Below are positions 6,282 to 12,816 of a stretch of 20,173 nucleotides of DNA, piece after piece. This stretch comes from Clostridia bacterium (GTDB lineage: Bacteria > Bacillota > Clostridia > Christensenellales > Aristaeellaceae): the NCBI GenBank assembly GCA_017551645.1, contig JAFZLE010000384.1, forward strand, positions 1 through 20,173, written 5' to 3'. The notes beneath the pieces are model-generated. The model was not told the origin of the DNA. It made no database searches and saw nothing but the letters and a program-made list of their open reading frames with translations. The position numbers were made by a program, and so were the translations under genes. How positions within the stretch are numbered: the first letter of the stretch is position 1; each line of letters starts with the position of its first letter.

Positions 6282-7850
6282 ATGAAAAAGATAATTACTG
6301 TGGTTCTCGCCCTGAGTATGGTATTGGGGCTGATGCTTACTTCCGCTTCCGCCTGCACGAGCATTTACGTGGGCGGTGCGCTGACGGACGACGGCTCCAC
6401 GATCTTCGGCCGCAGCGAGGATATGTCCAACAGTATGAACAAGCTGTTTTTCTCCATACCTGAGGGCGTACACAAGGCCGGAGATTTCTATGTAGGCTGC
6501 TACGGTTTCACTTATACCTTCGCTCATGACAGTTACGCTTACACCGCGTTCTCCGACGACAACCTCGAAGGTGTGGATTATGAGTGCCCCGACTGCGGAG
6601 AGACTCACGTGCATACCCCGTACCAGGCTGCCGGCACCAACGAAAAGGGTGTGTCGGTAACGGCAACCGAATCTCTGGGCGCGTCCGCCGCGATAAAGGC
6701 GATCGATCCCAGTACTGACGAGGGCATCGAAGAAGCCGAGCTCACCACCGTGCTGCTGAGCGAAGCGGGCAGCGTGCAGGAAGCGCTGGATCTGTACTTC
6801 GGCATACTGGACAGCGTGGGCAGCAACTCCGGCTCCGGTATATTTATTGCTGACGCCTACGAGACCTGGTACATCGAGAACCTGTCCGGCCATCAGTACA
6901 TTGCCGTGAAGCTGACCGATGACATGGTGCTGGTGCAGCCCAATATGTCCATCATAGGCCTGATCGACCTGGACGATACAGAGAACGTTAAGGCTTCAGC
7001 GGGCCTGATCGACATAGCCAAGCAGGCGGGCACCTTCGTGGGCGACGAGGACGCCAATGTGATCAACTTCGTGATGTCCTATGTGGGCAGCTCCTCTGCC
7101 AATGCCCGTATGGTCAACGCGCTTAACTACCTGGATCCCGCGTTTGCCGGCGCCACCGCAGAGACGATAGATCCCGCCGCTTCCTACCTGATCTCCAACC
7201 TGGATGCGGACGGCAATATAGTGCCCATGTACACCGGCATCTCCCTGGGCAAGACCTTCACCATCGAGGACGTGCAGAACTTCTACCACGTCGATCAGAT
7301 CGGCAAGGCGGGCAACCTGGACACCCACCTGTTCCAGACCTACAAGCAGGACGGCGTGACCAATACCATCGAGTGGGTCGCCATGAACGACACTCAGTTA
7401 AGCGTGTTCGTTCCCTATTATCCGATGCTCACCACGGCAGTCGCTCCCTCTTACGGCGTTAGTACCGCCAAGGCCGTGTTTACCGAGGAAGCCCCGGAAA
7501 GCGGAGTATACTACGCCACCACCGCGCGCAAAAGGGTCGACGGCCAGGTCGTGACCTTGCAGGGATACAAGACGCTGCCCGAGAACTGGGCCGACTCCTT
7601 CTACTGGGCGGTCGACGCTCTGAGCAACTCCGTGCTGCCTGGCGGTCTGGCTGAGGGCAAGCTTGAGGACGCTAAGACCGCGCTGTACGCAAAGCAGGCT
7701 GAAGTGAACGCCGCGTTCGCGGAAATGAAGGCTGCCGTGGCTGCCGATCCGGAAAATGCTGCGCAGATCGCCACCGACTGGAGCATGGATACGGCTAACG
7801 GTGTGTACCAGCTCATGGTAGACCTGACTAACCAGTACCTGGCCAAATAG
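6282..7850 (+). CDS. Secreted C69-family dipeptidase (PepD-like Ntn-hydrolase)
   Basis: 522 residues. Residues 1-24 are a signal peptide (MKK, a hydrophobic core, then LTSASA). Cys25 starts CTSIYVGGALTDDGSTIFGRSED, the N-terminal block of the C69 (U34) family, in which this cysteine becomes the amino-terminal nucleophile. Cleavage after ASA would therefore both secrete and activate the enzyme. AAGTNEKGVSVTATES at about 116-131 is a second family block. The enzyme should hydrolyse dipeptides outside the membrane. Residues 101-111 (ECPDCGETHVH) add a compact Cys/His cluster that could bind a metal; I do not know it as a family feature. The length is close to the roughly 470-residue PepD core plus the signal peptide and a helical C-terminal tail. 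The gene stands alone between its own promoter and terminator. A lipoprotein reading of Cys25 is possible but less likely. Confidence 0.9.
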   Translation: MKKIITVVLALSMVLGLMLTSASACTSIYVGGALTDDGSTIFGRSEDMSNSMNKLFFSIPEGVHKAGDFYVGCYGFTYTFAHDSYAYTAFSDDNLEGVDYECPDCGETHVHTPYQAAGTNEKGVSVTATESLGASAAIKAIDPSTDEGIEEAELTTVLLSEAGSVQEALDLYFGILDSVGSNSGSGIFIADAYETWYIENLSGHQYIAVKLTDDMVLVQPNMSIIGLIDLDDTENVKASAGLIDIAKQAGTFVGDEDANVINFVMSYVGSSSANARMVNALNYLDPAFAGATAETIDPAASYLISNLDADGNIVPMYTGISLGKTFTIEDVQNFYHVDQIGKAGNLDTHLFQTYKQDGVTNTIEWVAMNDTQLSVFVPYYPMLTTAVAPSYGVSTAKAVFTEEAPESGVYYATTARKRVDGQVVTLQGYKTLPENWADSFYWAVDALSNSVLPGGLAEGKLEDAKTALYAKQAEVNAAFAEMKAAVAADPENAAQIATDWSMDTANGVYQLMVDLTNQYLAK

Positions 7851-7872
7851 ATCTCCTTCCAGATAACACGGA

Positions 7873-7908
7873 CAGGCGCCTGCGGGTTTTCCCGCAGGCG
7901 CCTGCTTT
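7873..7908 (+). terminator. Terminator between the convergent dipeptidase and dnaB genes
   Basis: A perfect 14-bp stem, CAGGCGCCTGCGGG (7873-7886) with CCCGCAGGCGCCTG (7891-7904), a TTTT loop, and a short CTTT tail on the + side. It lies between two convergent genes and may also slow transcription coming from dnaB. Confidence 0.8.
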
Positions 7909-7940
7909 ATGTGTGAGGATCAATCTGAAAATGCAATCGG

Positions 7941-9287
7941 TTAATCTGCCTGAATTTCCTTGCCTTCCATGGTCAGGTCGAAGAAGCGGGTGAATTCGCC
8001 CTTCCAGCCAAGTTCCACTGTGCCCAATGCGCCGTTGCGCTGTTTGGAAATGATTATTTCCGCCTTGTCCTTGTTTTCGGGCTTGGGATCGTAGTATTCC
8101 TCCCTGTGGATGAACATTACCACGTCCGCGTCCTGCTCGATGGCGCCGGAATCCCGGATATCGCTGAGCACGGGGCGGTGGTTTGACCTGCCGGTGGGGG
8201 CGCGGGACAGCTGGCTGAGCGCCAGGACCGGCACGCCCAGTTCCGTGGCAAGCGCCTTGAGCTGGCGGGAAATGCCGGCGATCTCTTCCTGGCGGGAGCC
8301 GAATTTGCCGGTACCGCTCATCAGCTGCAGATAGTCTATCATTATCACGTCAAGCCCGTGCTCCATTTGCAGGCGGCGCGCCTTGGAACGCATCTGCGGC
8401 ACGGTCATGCCGGCGGTGGCGTCTATGAAGATGGCGGCGCCCGCTATATTGGTCATGGCGGAGGAGAGCTTGAACCACTCGTCATCGTCGATGCGGCCCT
8501 TCCTGACCCGCTGCATGTCCACCTGGGCTTCGGTGCACAGCATCCTGAGCACGAGCTGTTCGGCGGGCATCTCCAAAGAGAACACGGCGGCCTTCTTTTT
8601 GTCCCTGATAGAGGCATTCTCGATTATGTTCATGCCAAAGCTGGTCTTGCCCATGGAGGGACGCGCGGCGATAAGCACCAGCTCGCCGGGATGGAAGCCG
8701 GTGGTCATGTCGTCCAGCGCTTTGTAGCCGGAGGGAACTCCTTCTATCTTGCCGTGGTTGTTGACCAGTTTTTCGATAAATTCGAAAGTTTTGACCAGAA
8801 GCGGCTGGATGGGGGTGAGCTGCTCGCCGCCTTTGCGCATGGTAATGTCGTATATGAGCTTTTCGCTCTGCGCCAGTATGTCTGCGGTCTCCATCTCGCC
8901 CGCGTAGCAGCTTTTGGAAATGATCTGGGCGGCGGAAATCAGCTTTCTGAGCGTGGACTTCTCGTCGACTATTGCCATGTACGCGCCCACATTGGACGCT
9001 GCGGGCACTCCGCGCACCAGCTCCACCAGGTACGCAGTGCCGCCTATCGCTTCGAGCCTGCCGCGCCTGTCCATCTCCTGAGACAGCGTAACGATATCCA
9101 CGGGACGGGACATGTTCGCCAGGTACATGATGGCGCCGAAAAGCTCCCTTAAAGCGGGATCGAAAAAATCGTCCTCTTTAAGGGTCTCCTGCGCCAGCAT
9201 CACCGCTTCGGGAGATTTTAACAGCGCACCTATTACGCTTTTTTCAGCGTCCGTCTGATGGGGAAGCTCGTTAAATGCCTGTTCCAT
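7941..9287 (-). CDS. dnaB: Replicative DNA helicase DnaB
   Basis: 448 residues, the usual length, with no intein. The N-terminal primase-interacting domain (about 1-150, starting LPHQTDAEKSVIGALL) is followed by a linker and the RecA-like motor. Walker A is ARPSMGKTS at 208-216, the H1a-side block is FSLEM at 236-240, Walker B is VIMIDYLQL at 314-322, then LSQLSR at 358-362, SDIRDSGAIEQDAD at 375-388 and the arginine-finger block KQRNG at 415-419. It forms the hexameric ring that unwinds DNA at the replication fork. The start is 3 bp after the rplI stop and has only a weak ribosome site (GTGAG), so translation is probably coupled to rplI. The rplI-dnaB order is widely conserved in Bacillota. 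Confidence 0.98.
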   Translation of the reverse strand: MEQAFNELPHQTDAEKSVIGALLKSPEAVMLAQETLKEDDFFDPALRELFGAIMYLANMSRPVDIVTLSQEMDRRGRLEAIGGTAYLVELVRGVPAASNVGAYMAIVDEKSTLRKLISAAQIISKSCYAGEMETADILAQSEKLIYDITMRKGGEQLTPIQPLLVKTFEFIEKLVNNHGKIEGVPSGYKALDDMTTGFHPGELVLIAARPSMGKTSFGMNIIENASIRDKKKAAVFSLEMPAEQLVLRMLCTEAQVDMQRVRKGRIDDDEWFKLSSAMTNIAGAAIFIDATAGMTVPQMRSKARRLQMEHGLDVIMIDYLQLMSGTGKFGSRQEEIAGISRQLKALATELGVPVLALSQLSRAPTGRSNHRPVLSDIRDSGAIEQDADVVMFIHREEYYDPKPENKDKAEIIISKQRNGALGTVELGWKGEFTRFFDLTMEGKEIQAD

Positions 9288-9290
9288 TAC

Positions 9291-9743
9291 TTACTTGCTC
9301 ACCACTGTGGTGTGCACTATCATCCTTACGTTGATGCCGCTGTAGAGCTTGACGGTGACAAAGCTCTGGCCCGCGCTCTTTATCGGCTCTTCCTGCTCGA
9401 TCTTGCGCTTGTCGACCTCGATGCCGTGCTGGGCTTTGAGCGCCTCGGCGATCATGTCGTTGGTTACGGCGCCGTAGAGCTTGCCGTTTTCGCCGCCGCG
9501 GGCGGTTATCTGGATCACCTTGCCCTTAAGTTCGCGGCTTTTGACGTCGGCGTCCTGACGCTTGACTTCTTCCCGGTGCGCCTCGGCAGCCTTCGCGCGG
9601 CTCACGGAGTTGAGCGTCTCGGCAGTCGCTTCCTTGGCGAGCTTGCGGGGGATCAGGTAATTCCTGCCGTAACCTTCGCTGACCTCGACTATATCATCTT
9701 TTTTGCCCGTGCCGCGCACGTCCTGCAAAAGTAAAACCTTCAT
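9291..9743 (-). CDS. rplI: 50S ribosomal protein L9
   Basis: 150 residues, the normal length. The N-terminal rRNA-binding domain MKVLLLQDVRGTGKKDDIVEVSEGYGRNYLIP is unmistakable. A long charged helix (about 40-75) links it to the C-terminal domain with GKLYGAVTNDMIAEAL. It binds 23S rRNA near the L1 stalk and helps keep the reading frame. A GGAGGTG ribosome site precedes the ATG. It sits 16 bp after the DUF2232-like gene and 3 bp before dnaB, all on the minus strand, which points to one operon. Confidence 0.98.
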   Translation of the reverse strand: MKVLLLQDVRGTGKKDDIVEVSEGYGRNYLIPRKLAKEATAETLNSVSRAKAAEAHREEVKRQDADVKSRELKGKVIQITARGGENGKLYGAVTNDMIAEALKAQHGIEVDKRKIEQEEPIKSAGQSFVTVKLYSGINVRMIVHTTVVSK

Positions 9744-9759
9744 TTGCGCACCTCCGGAT

Positions 9760-10836
9760 TTATTCGTCCCTGTTTTGCCCGCGCTTCGCGACGAAACTTC
9801 TGATTATGCCGCGGGAGCCTATCAGCATGCTCAGCCAGCCGTAAATGGGTATCAGCTGGAAGAAGAATATGGTGTCAATTGCGAAAAACGCTATCCTCAT
9901 GCCCCTGGGCATGCCCATGCGCTGCAGCCTGTCCCACCAGGATGCCGTATATTGAATTATACCCATAATCACGGCAGCAGTCAAGGCGGTGTAGACCACC
10001 ACCTGGCCCTGGGCGGGGGAAACGTACTGTATGAGGAAAGCTGTGATCAGTATGACCGCCAGACCGCCGATAAATGAGACGGGCAGGCGCCACTGGCCGA
10101 TCGGAGGGGCTTCCTCGCCTTCGGCCCCTTTTTTGACGCGGATCACCGCGCAGATGCCGGCGCCCGGCAGCACGTTGAGCGAGGCGAACACCAGCAGCAT
10201 GGCGGGCAGGCTGAGCTTGATCAGCTCGCTCATCTGGCCTACGGCGTAGTCGAACACCTCGGAAGCGCTTTTATCCGCCAGTCGGGAATCGAACATGGAG
10301 TAGAGGGTGCGGTAATATCCGGCCACCAGCTCGCGGCTTTCCCCGGATAGGGAATCAAGGCTGTTTTCCAGGGCTCCTGTAAACAGTTCGGCGGCGTTTT
10401 TGCCGCTTATAAGCGTAAGCAGCCCCAGCACGGCCACCAGGCACACCAGCTCGGAGGCGAGGCACAGGTACATCCTTCTGAAAAAGCCGATATGGAGCTT
10501 AAGGTTCATATACGCGTACAGTCCCAGGATCGGAAGCACTGCAAGTGCCAGCAGCAGCGCCGGGAGCGCGCCCAGAGTAAAGCAGTCCGATGCAAAATAT
10601 GCGGCGCCAAAACCCGAGAGCCCGGCAATGTTCCCGATGCCAAAGGCGATAAACCCGGCAAGCAGGGGCAGGAAAGTGAGCAGTATGCCGGGCAGTCGGA
10701 CGATGGGTATGAGCATGCACAGACCGGACGCGCCTATGCCAAGCAGCGCGCCCCACAGTATCCTGAGAGCGGCGGGTGGGTTTTTGGCGGGCCTTAACCG
10801 GCTTTCGTATTTGATGTCGTTAAGATCGTTTTCCAA
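9760..10836 (-). CDS. DUF2232/YybS-like polytopic membrane protein
   Basis: 358 residues from the TTG at 10836 (GGAAAGGA, then 6 bases). The frame runs on to another TTG at 10896, but that has no ribosome site and would cross a hairpin after mscL. The protein has a short charged N-terminus, then about eight hydrophobic helices grouped as roughly 25-140 and 205-340, with a polar loop between (about 150-200). The C-terminus is basic. Position directly upstream of rplI-dnaB and the overall architecture match Bacillus YybS, a DUF2232 protein of unknown function related to membrane components of vitamin importers. In Bacillus, gdpP lies between yybS and rplI; here the gap is 16 bp and gdpP is absent. 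The family call rests on topology and synteny more than on motifs. Confidence 0.75.
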   Translation of the reverse strand: MENDLNDIKYESRLRPAKNPPAALRILWGALLGIGASGLCMLIPIVRLPGILLTFLPLLAGFIAFGIGNIAGLSGFGAAYFASDCFTLGALPALLLALAVLPILGLYAYMNLKLHIGFFRRMYLCLASELVCLVAVLGLLTLISGKNAAELFTGALENSLDSLSGESRELVAGYYRTLYSMFDSRLADKSASEVFDYAVGQMSELIKLSLPAMLLVFASLNVLPGAGICAVIRVKKGAEGEEAPPIGQWRLPVSFIGGLAVILITAFLIQYVSPAQGQVVVYTALTAAVIMGIIQYTASWWDRLQRMGMPRGMRIAFFAIDTIFFFQLIPIYGWLSMLIGSRGIIRSFVAKRGQNRDE

Positions 10837-10842
10837 ATCGTA

Positions 10843-10850
10843 TCCTTTCC
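10843..10850 (-). promoter_or_regulatory. Ribosome site that decides a TTG start
   Basis: GGAAAGGA on the minus strand, 6 bases before the TTG at 10836. It favours this start over the TTG at 10896 for the membrane protein. Confidence 0.6.
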
Positions 10851-10872
10851 GTTCAGATGTATATAAATATAC

Positions 10873-10892
10873 GGCGAGGCACACGCCCCGCC
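10873..10892 (-). terminator. Weak hairpin after mscL
   Basis: In the minus-strand RNA GGCGGGGC pairs with GCCUCGCC around GUGU, with one U-G pair; the + strand copy has a mismatch there. No T-run follows, but a 14-bp palindromic AT stretch (10859-10872) does. It may attenuate rather than end transcription into the downstream genes. Confidence 0.4.
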
Positions 10893-10906
10893 GCAAAACA
10901 TGTCGA

Positions 10907-11383
10907 TTATTTATCCAGCTTGATTATGAGCTCACTGGTGCAGTGGGGGCAGCGGGTGGCCTCCTTATGCACTTCCTGGAAGCAGTAGGGGCACAGCCTG
11001 GGCGGCTCCTTGGGCTCTTCTTCCTTCTTCTTGAGGCTCATCACCTTGTTGATACCCTTGATGACGAGGAACAGGCAGAAAGCGGTGAACACGAACACGA
11101 AGATGGCCTGCAAGAACGCGCCGTAGGGGATCTCGGTCAGATGGTCTTCCACTACCTCAGTGCCGTCCTCAAGATAGGTTATTGCGGAGCCGGTCTTTAT
11201 GGTCCACTTCATGGCGTTGAAGTCCAGCTTGCCGGTGACGAGGGAGAGCAGGGGCATGAACACGCTGTTGACCAGTGCGGTCACTATGGCGGTAAACGAA
11301 GCACCGATGATCATACCTACTGCCAGGTCGAGCACGTTGCCTTTGAACGCGAAGGCTTTAAATTCGTTCCAGAGTTTCTTCAT
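10907..11383 (-). CDS. mscL: Large-conductance mechanosensitive channel MscL with C-terminal zinc ribbon
   Basis: 158 residues. MKKLWNEFKAFAFKGNVLDLAVGMIIGASFTAIVTALVNSVFMPLL is the classical MscL N-terminus: an amphipathic helix, then TM1 with the pore glycines. A periplasm-side loop (about 52-85) and TM2 (about 87-110) follow. The usual cytoplasmic helix (KKKEEEPKEPP) then leads into an extra module, CPYC at 131-134 and CPHC at 145-148, a four-cysteine zinc ribbon. MscL opens under membrane tension to release solutes in osmotic downshock. The ribbon adds about 25 residues beyond E. coli MscL. A GGGAGGTG site precedes the ATG and an extended -10 lies upstream, divergent from the nucleoside importer. 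Confidence 0.96.
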   Translation of the reverse strand: MKKLWNEFKAFAFKGNVLDLAVGMIIGASFTAIVTALVNSVFMPLLSLVTGKLDFNAMKWTIKTGSAITYLEDGTEVVEDHLTEIPYGAFLQAIFVFVFTAFCLFLVIKGINKVMSLKKKEEEPKEPPRLCPYCFQEVHKEATRCPHCTSELIIKLDK

Positions 11384-11416
11384 AGCAAGTTACACCTCCC
11401 AGAATAAACTGTTCCT

Positions 11417-11425
11417 ATTATATCA
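11417..11425 (-). promoter_or_regulatory. Extended -10 promoter for mscL
   Basis: The minus strand reads TGATATAAT, a consensus -10 with extended TGn. No good -35 is seen at 16-18 bp. It lies about 35 bp upstream of the mscL start. Confidence 0.6.
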
Positions 11426-11450
11426 CATAAAATACTGTCCTGCGCCAGTT

Positions 11451-11469
11451 AACATCTTTTTTACATGTT
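11451..11469. repeat. Short inverted repeat between divergent promoters
   Basis: AACAT (11451-11455) and ATGTT (11465-11469) flank a T-rich centre in the region between the mscL and nucleoside-importer promoters. It could be an operator, but the arms are short and chance is likely. Confidence 0.25.
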
Positions 11470-11508
11470 TACAATTTTGGGAGATACTGTTAAGAAGAAT
11501 TACACCGC

Positions 11509-11537
11509 TTGAATTCTATATTCTGTTTTGATATAAT
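11509..11537 (+). promoter_or_regulatory. Promoter of the nucleoside importer operon
   Basis: TTGAAT at 11509-11514, a 17-bp spacer, and a perfect TATAAT at 11532-11537 with an extended TGA before it. Transcription would start near 11543 and give a leader of about 41 bases. Confidence 0.85.
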
Positions 11538-11583
11538 GTCAGCCGTGGAAAAACCACAAATAAGCATGGGAGGAAACTACTTC

Positions 11584-12690
11584 ATGAAGAAACTGCTCTG
11601 TGTCGTTCTGGCGCTGGTGCTGTGCCTGGGCATGGTATCTTTTGCCGAAGGCTTCCGTGTCGCGATGATCACCGACTACGGCGACATTACCGACCAGTCC
11701 TTCAACCAGACCACCTATGAAGCCGCCAAAGCTTTCTGCGAAGCGAACGGTATTGACTTCCAGTACTATAAGCCCGCTTCCGACTCCGATGAGGACCGTA
11801 TCACCTCCATCGAGAAGGCCATTGACGATGAGTTCACCGTGATCATCATGCCCGGCTACGCTTTCGCGCCTGCCATCGTTGCCACCGTTGAGGAATACTC
11901 CGACATCACTTTCGTCGCTCTGGATGTTTCCGAGTATGACCTGCAGGATGCGCACGGCACTGCCGATGACTTTTCTTGGGTATATCCCGCCAACCTGTAC
12001 AGCGCTGTGTATCAGGAAGAACTGTGCGGCTACATGGCCGGTTACGCCGCTGTGAAGCTGGGCTACAAGAACCTGGGCTTCCTGGGCGGAATGGCCGTTC
12101 CCGCCGTCGTGCGCTACGGCTACGGCTTCGTGCAGGGCGCTGACGCCGCTGCCGCCGAGCTTGGCATTGCCGACGTGAAAATAAACTATGTATACGGCAA
12201 CCAGTTCTACGGTGACGCCGATATAACCGCTTACATGGATACCTGGTATTCCAACGGCACCGAAGTCGTGTTCGCCTGCGGCGGCGGCATCTTCACCTCT
12301 GCCGGCGAAGCCGCTTCCAAGGTCGGTGCGAAGGTGATCGGCGTTGACACCGACCAGGCTCCCGTTATCGACGGCCTGTACGGTGAAGGCATCACCGTGA
12401 CTTCCGCCATGAAAGGCCTTGCCGCTACCGTGAACAGCCAGCTGAGCGCGCTGATCGGCGGCACCTTCGAGGGCGGAAAGGTTGAGAACCTGGGCCTGGT
12501 AGGCGAGGATCCCGAAGCCAACTTCGTACAGATCGCTCCCTCCACCCAGTACGCTGAAGGCTTCACCGCCGAGGATTATGCTGCTCTCGTAGCGAAGATG
12601 TTCGCCGGTGAGATCACCGTATCCAACGCCATCGACGAAGCTCCCGCTGTGGTCGCCGTTGCGGTAGACTATCAGGGCAACATCAAGTAA
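11584..12690 (+). CDS. nupN: BMP-family nucleoside-binding protein of an ABC importer
   Basis: 368 residues from the ATG at 11584, which has GGGAGGA ahead of it. Residues 1-21 are a signal peptide ending SFA before Glu22. C6 and C14 are in the hydrophobic core and C14 follows Leu, so no lipobox is seen. The mature protein starts FRVAMITDYGDITDQSFNQTTYEAAK, the DxGxIxDxSFN block of BMP/PnrA/Med proteins that bind purine nucleosides. Later blocks (VFACGGGIFTSAGEAA, KVIGVDTDQ, TSAMKGL) fit the periplasmic-binding fold of the family. It is the first gene of a complete importer with the ATPase and two permeases that follow. The symbol follows Bacillus NupNOPQ by family and gene order; the substrate here is inferred. 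Confidence 0.92.
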   Translation: MKKLLCVVLALVLCLGMVSFAEGFRVAMITDYGDITDQSFNQTTYEAAKAFCEANGIDFQYYKPASDSDEDRITSIEKAIDDEFTVIIMPGYAFAPAIVATVEEYSDITFVALDVSEYDLQDAHGTADDFSWVYPANLYSAVYQEELCGYMAGYAAVKLGYKNLGFLGGMAVPAVVRYGYGFVQGADAAAAELGIADVKINYVYGNQFYGDADITAYMDTWYSNGTEVVFACGGGIFTSAGEAASKVGAKVIGVDTDQAPVIDGLYGEGITVTSAMKGLAATVNSQLSALIGGTFEGGKVENLGLVGEDPEANFVQIAPSTQYAEGFTAEDYAALVAKMFAGEITVSNAIDEAPAVVAVAVDYQGNIK

Positions 12691-12701
12691 TCAGCTCTTC
12701 C

Positions 12702-12726
12702 GGGGGACGCGAAAGCGCCCCTCGGT
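12702..12726 (+). terminator. First hairpin after the binding-protein gene
   Basis: GGGG plus CGC (12703-12710, bulged A at 12707) pairs with GCG plus CCCC (12715-12721) around a GAAA tetraloop. TCGGTTTT follows. It is a weak intrinsic terminator or attenuator inside the operon. Confidence 0.5.
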
Positions 12727-12782
12727 TTTCGAAAAGAGCCTCTGGTTCACAATAGTGAAGAGTCAGAGGCTCTTTTCGGAAA
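12726..12782 (+). promoter_or_regulatory. Long intercistronic hairpin between binding-protein and ATPase genes
   Basis: TTTTCGAAAAGAGCCTCTG (12726-12744) pairs with 12764-12782 over 19 bp with one U-G pair. The loop holds a further five-pair stem, TTCAC/GTGAA, around AATA. The downstream arm contains TCTTTTC. It starts in the T-run of the preceding hairpin and ends just before the ribosome site of the next gene. This arrangement commonly protects an upstream binding-protein message or lets only part of transcription continue. Confidence 0.75.
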
Positions 12783-12816
12783 AACACGCTGTTGTTTGGA
12801 AGGGAGAGAGATAGCT

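Noticed and set aside
8358..9152. 264-codon open frame on the plus strand inside dnaB
   Set aside because: It is antisense to an intact DnaB; its composition (His- and Gly-rich) and lack of a ribosome site show it is a shadow.
10859..10872. Palindromic GTATAT-TT-ATATAC as a promoter for the membrane-protein/rplI/dnaB operon
   Set aside because: It resembles a -10 region, but no -35 is found at usual spacing and it is so close to the ribosome site that the leader would be very short; cotranscription from mscL is as likely.
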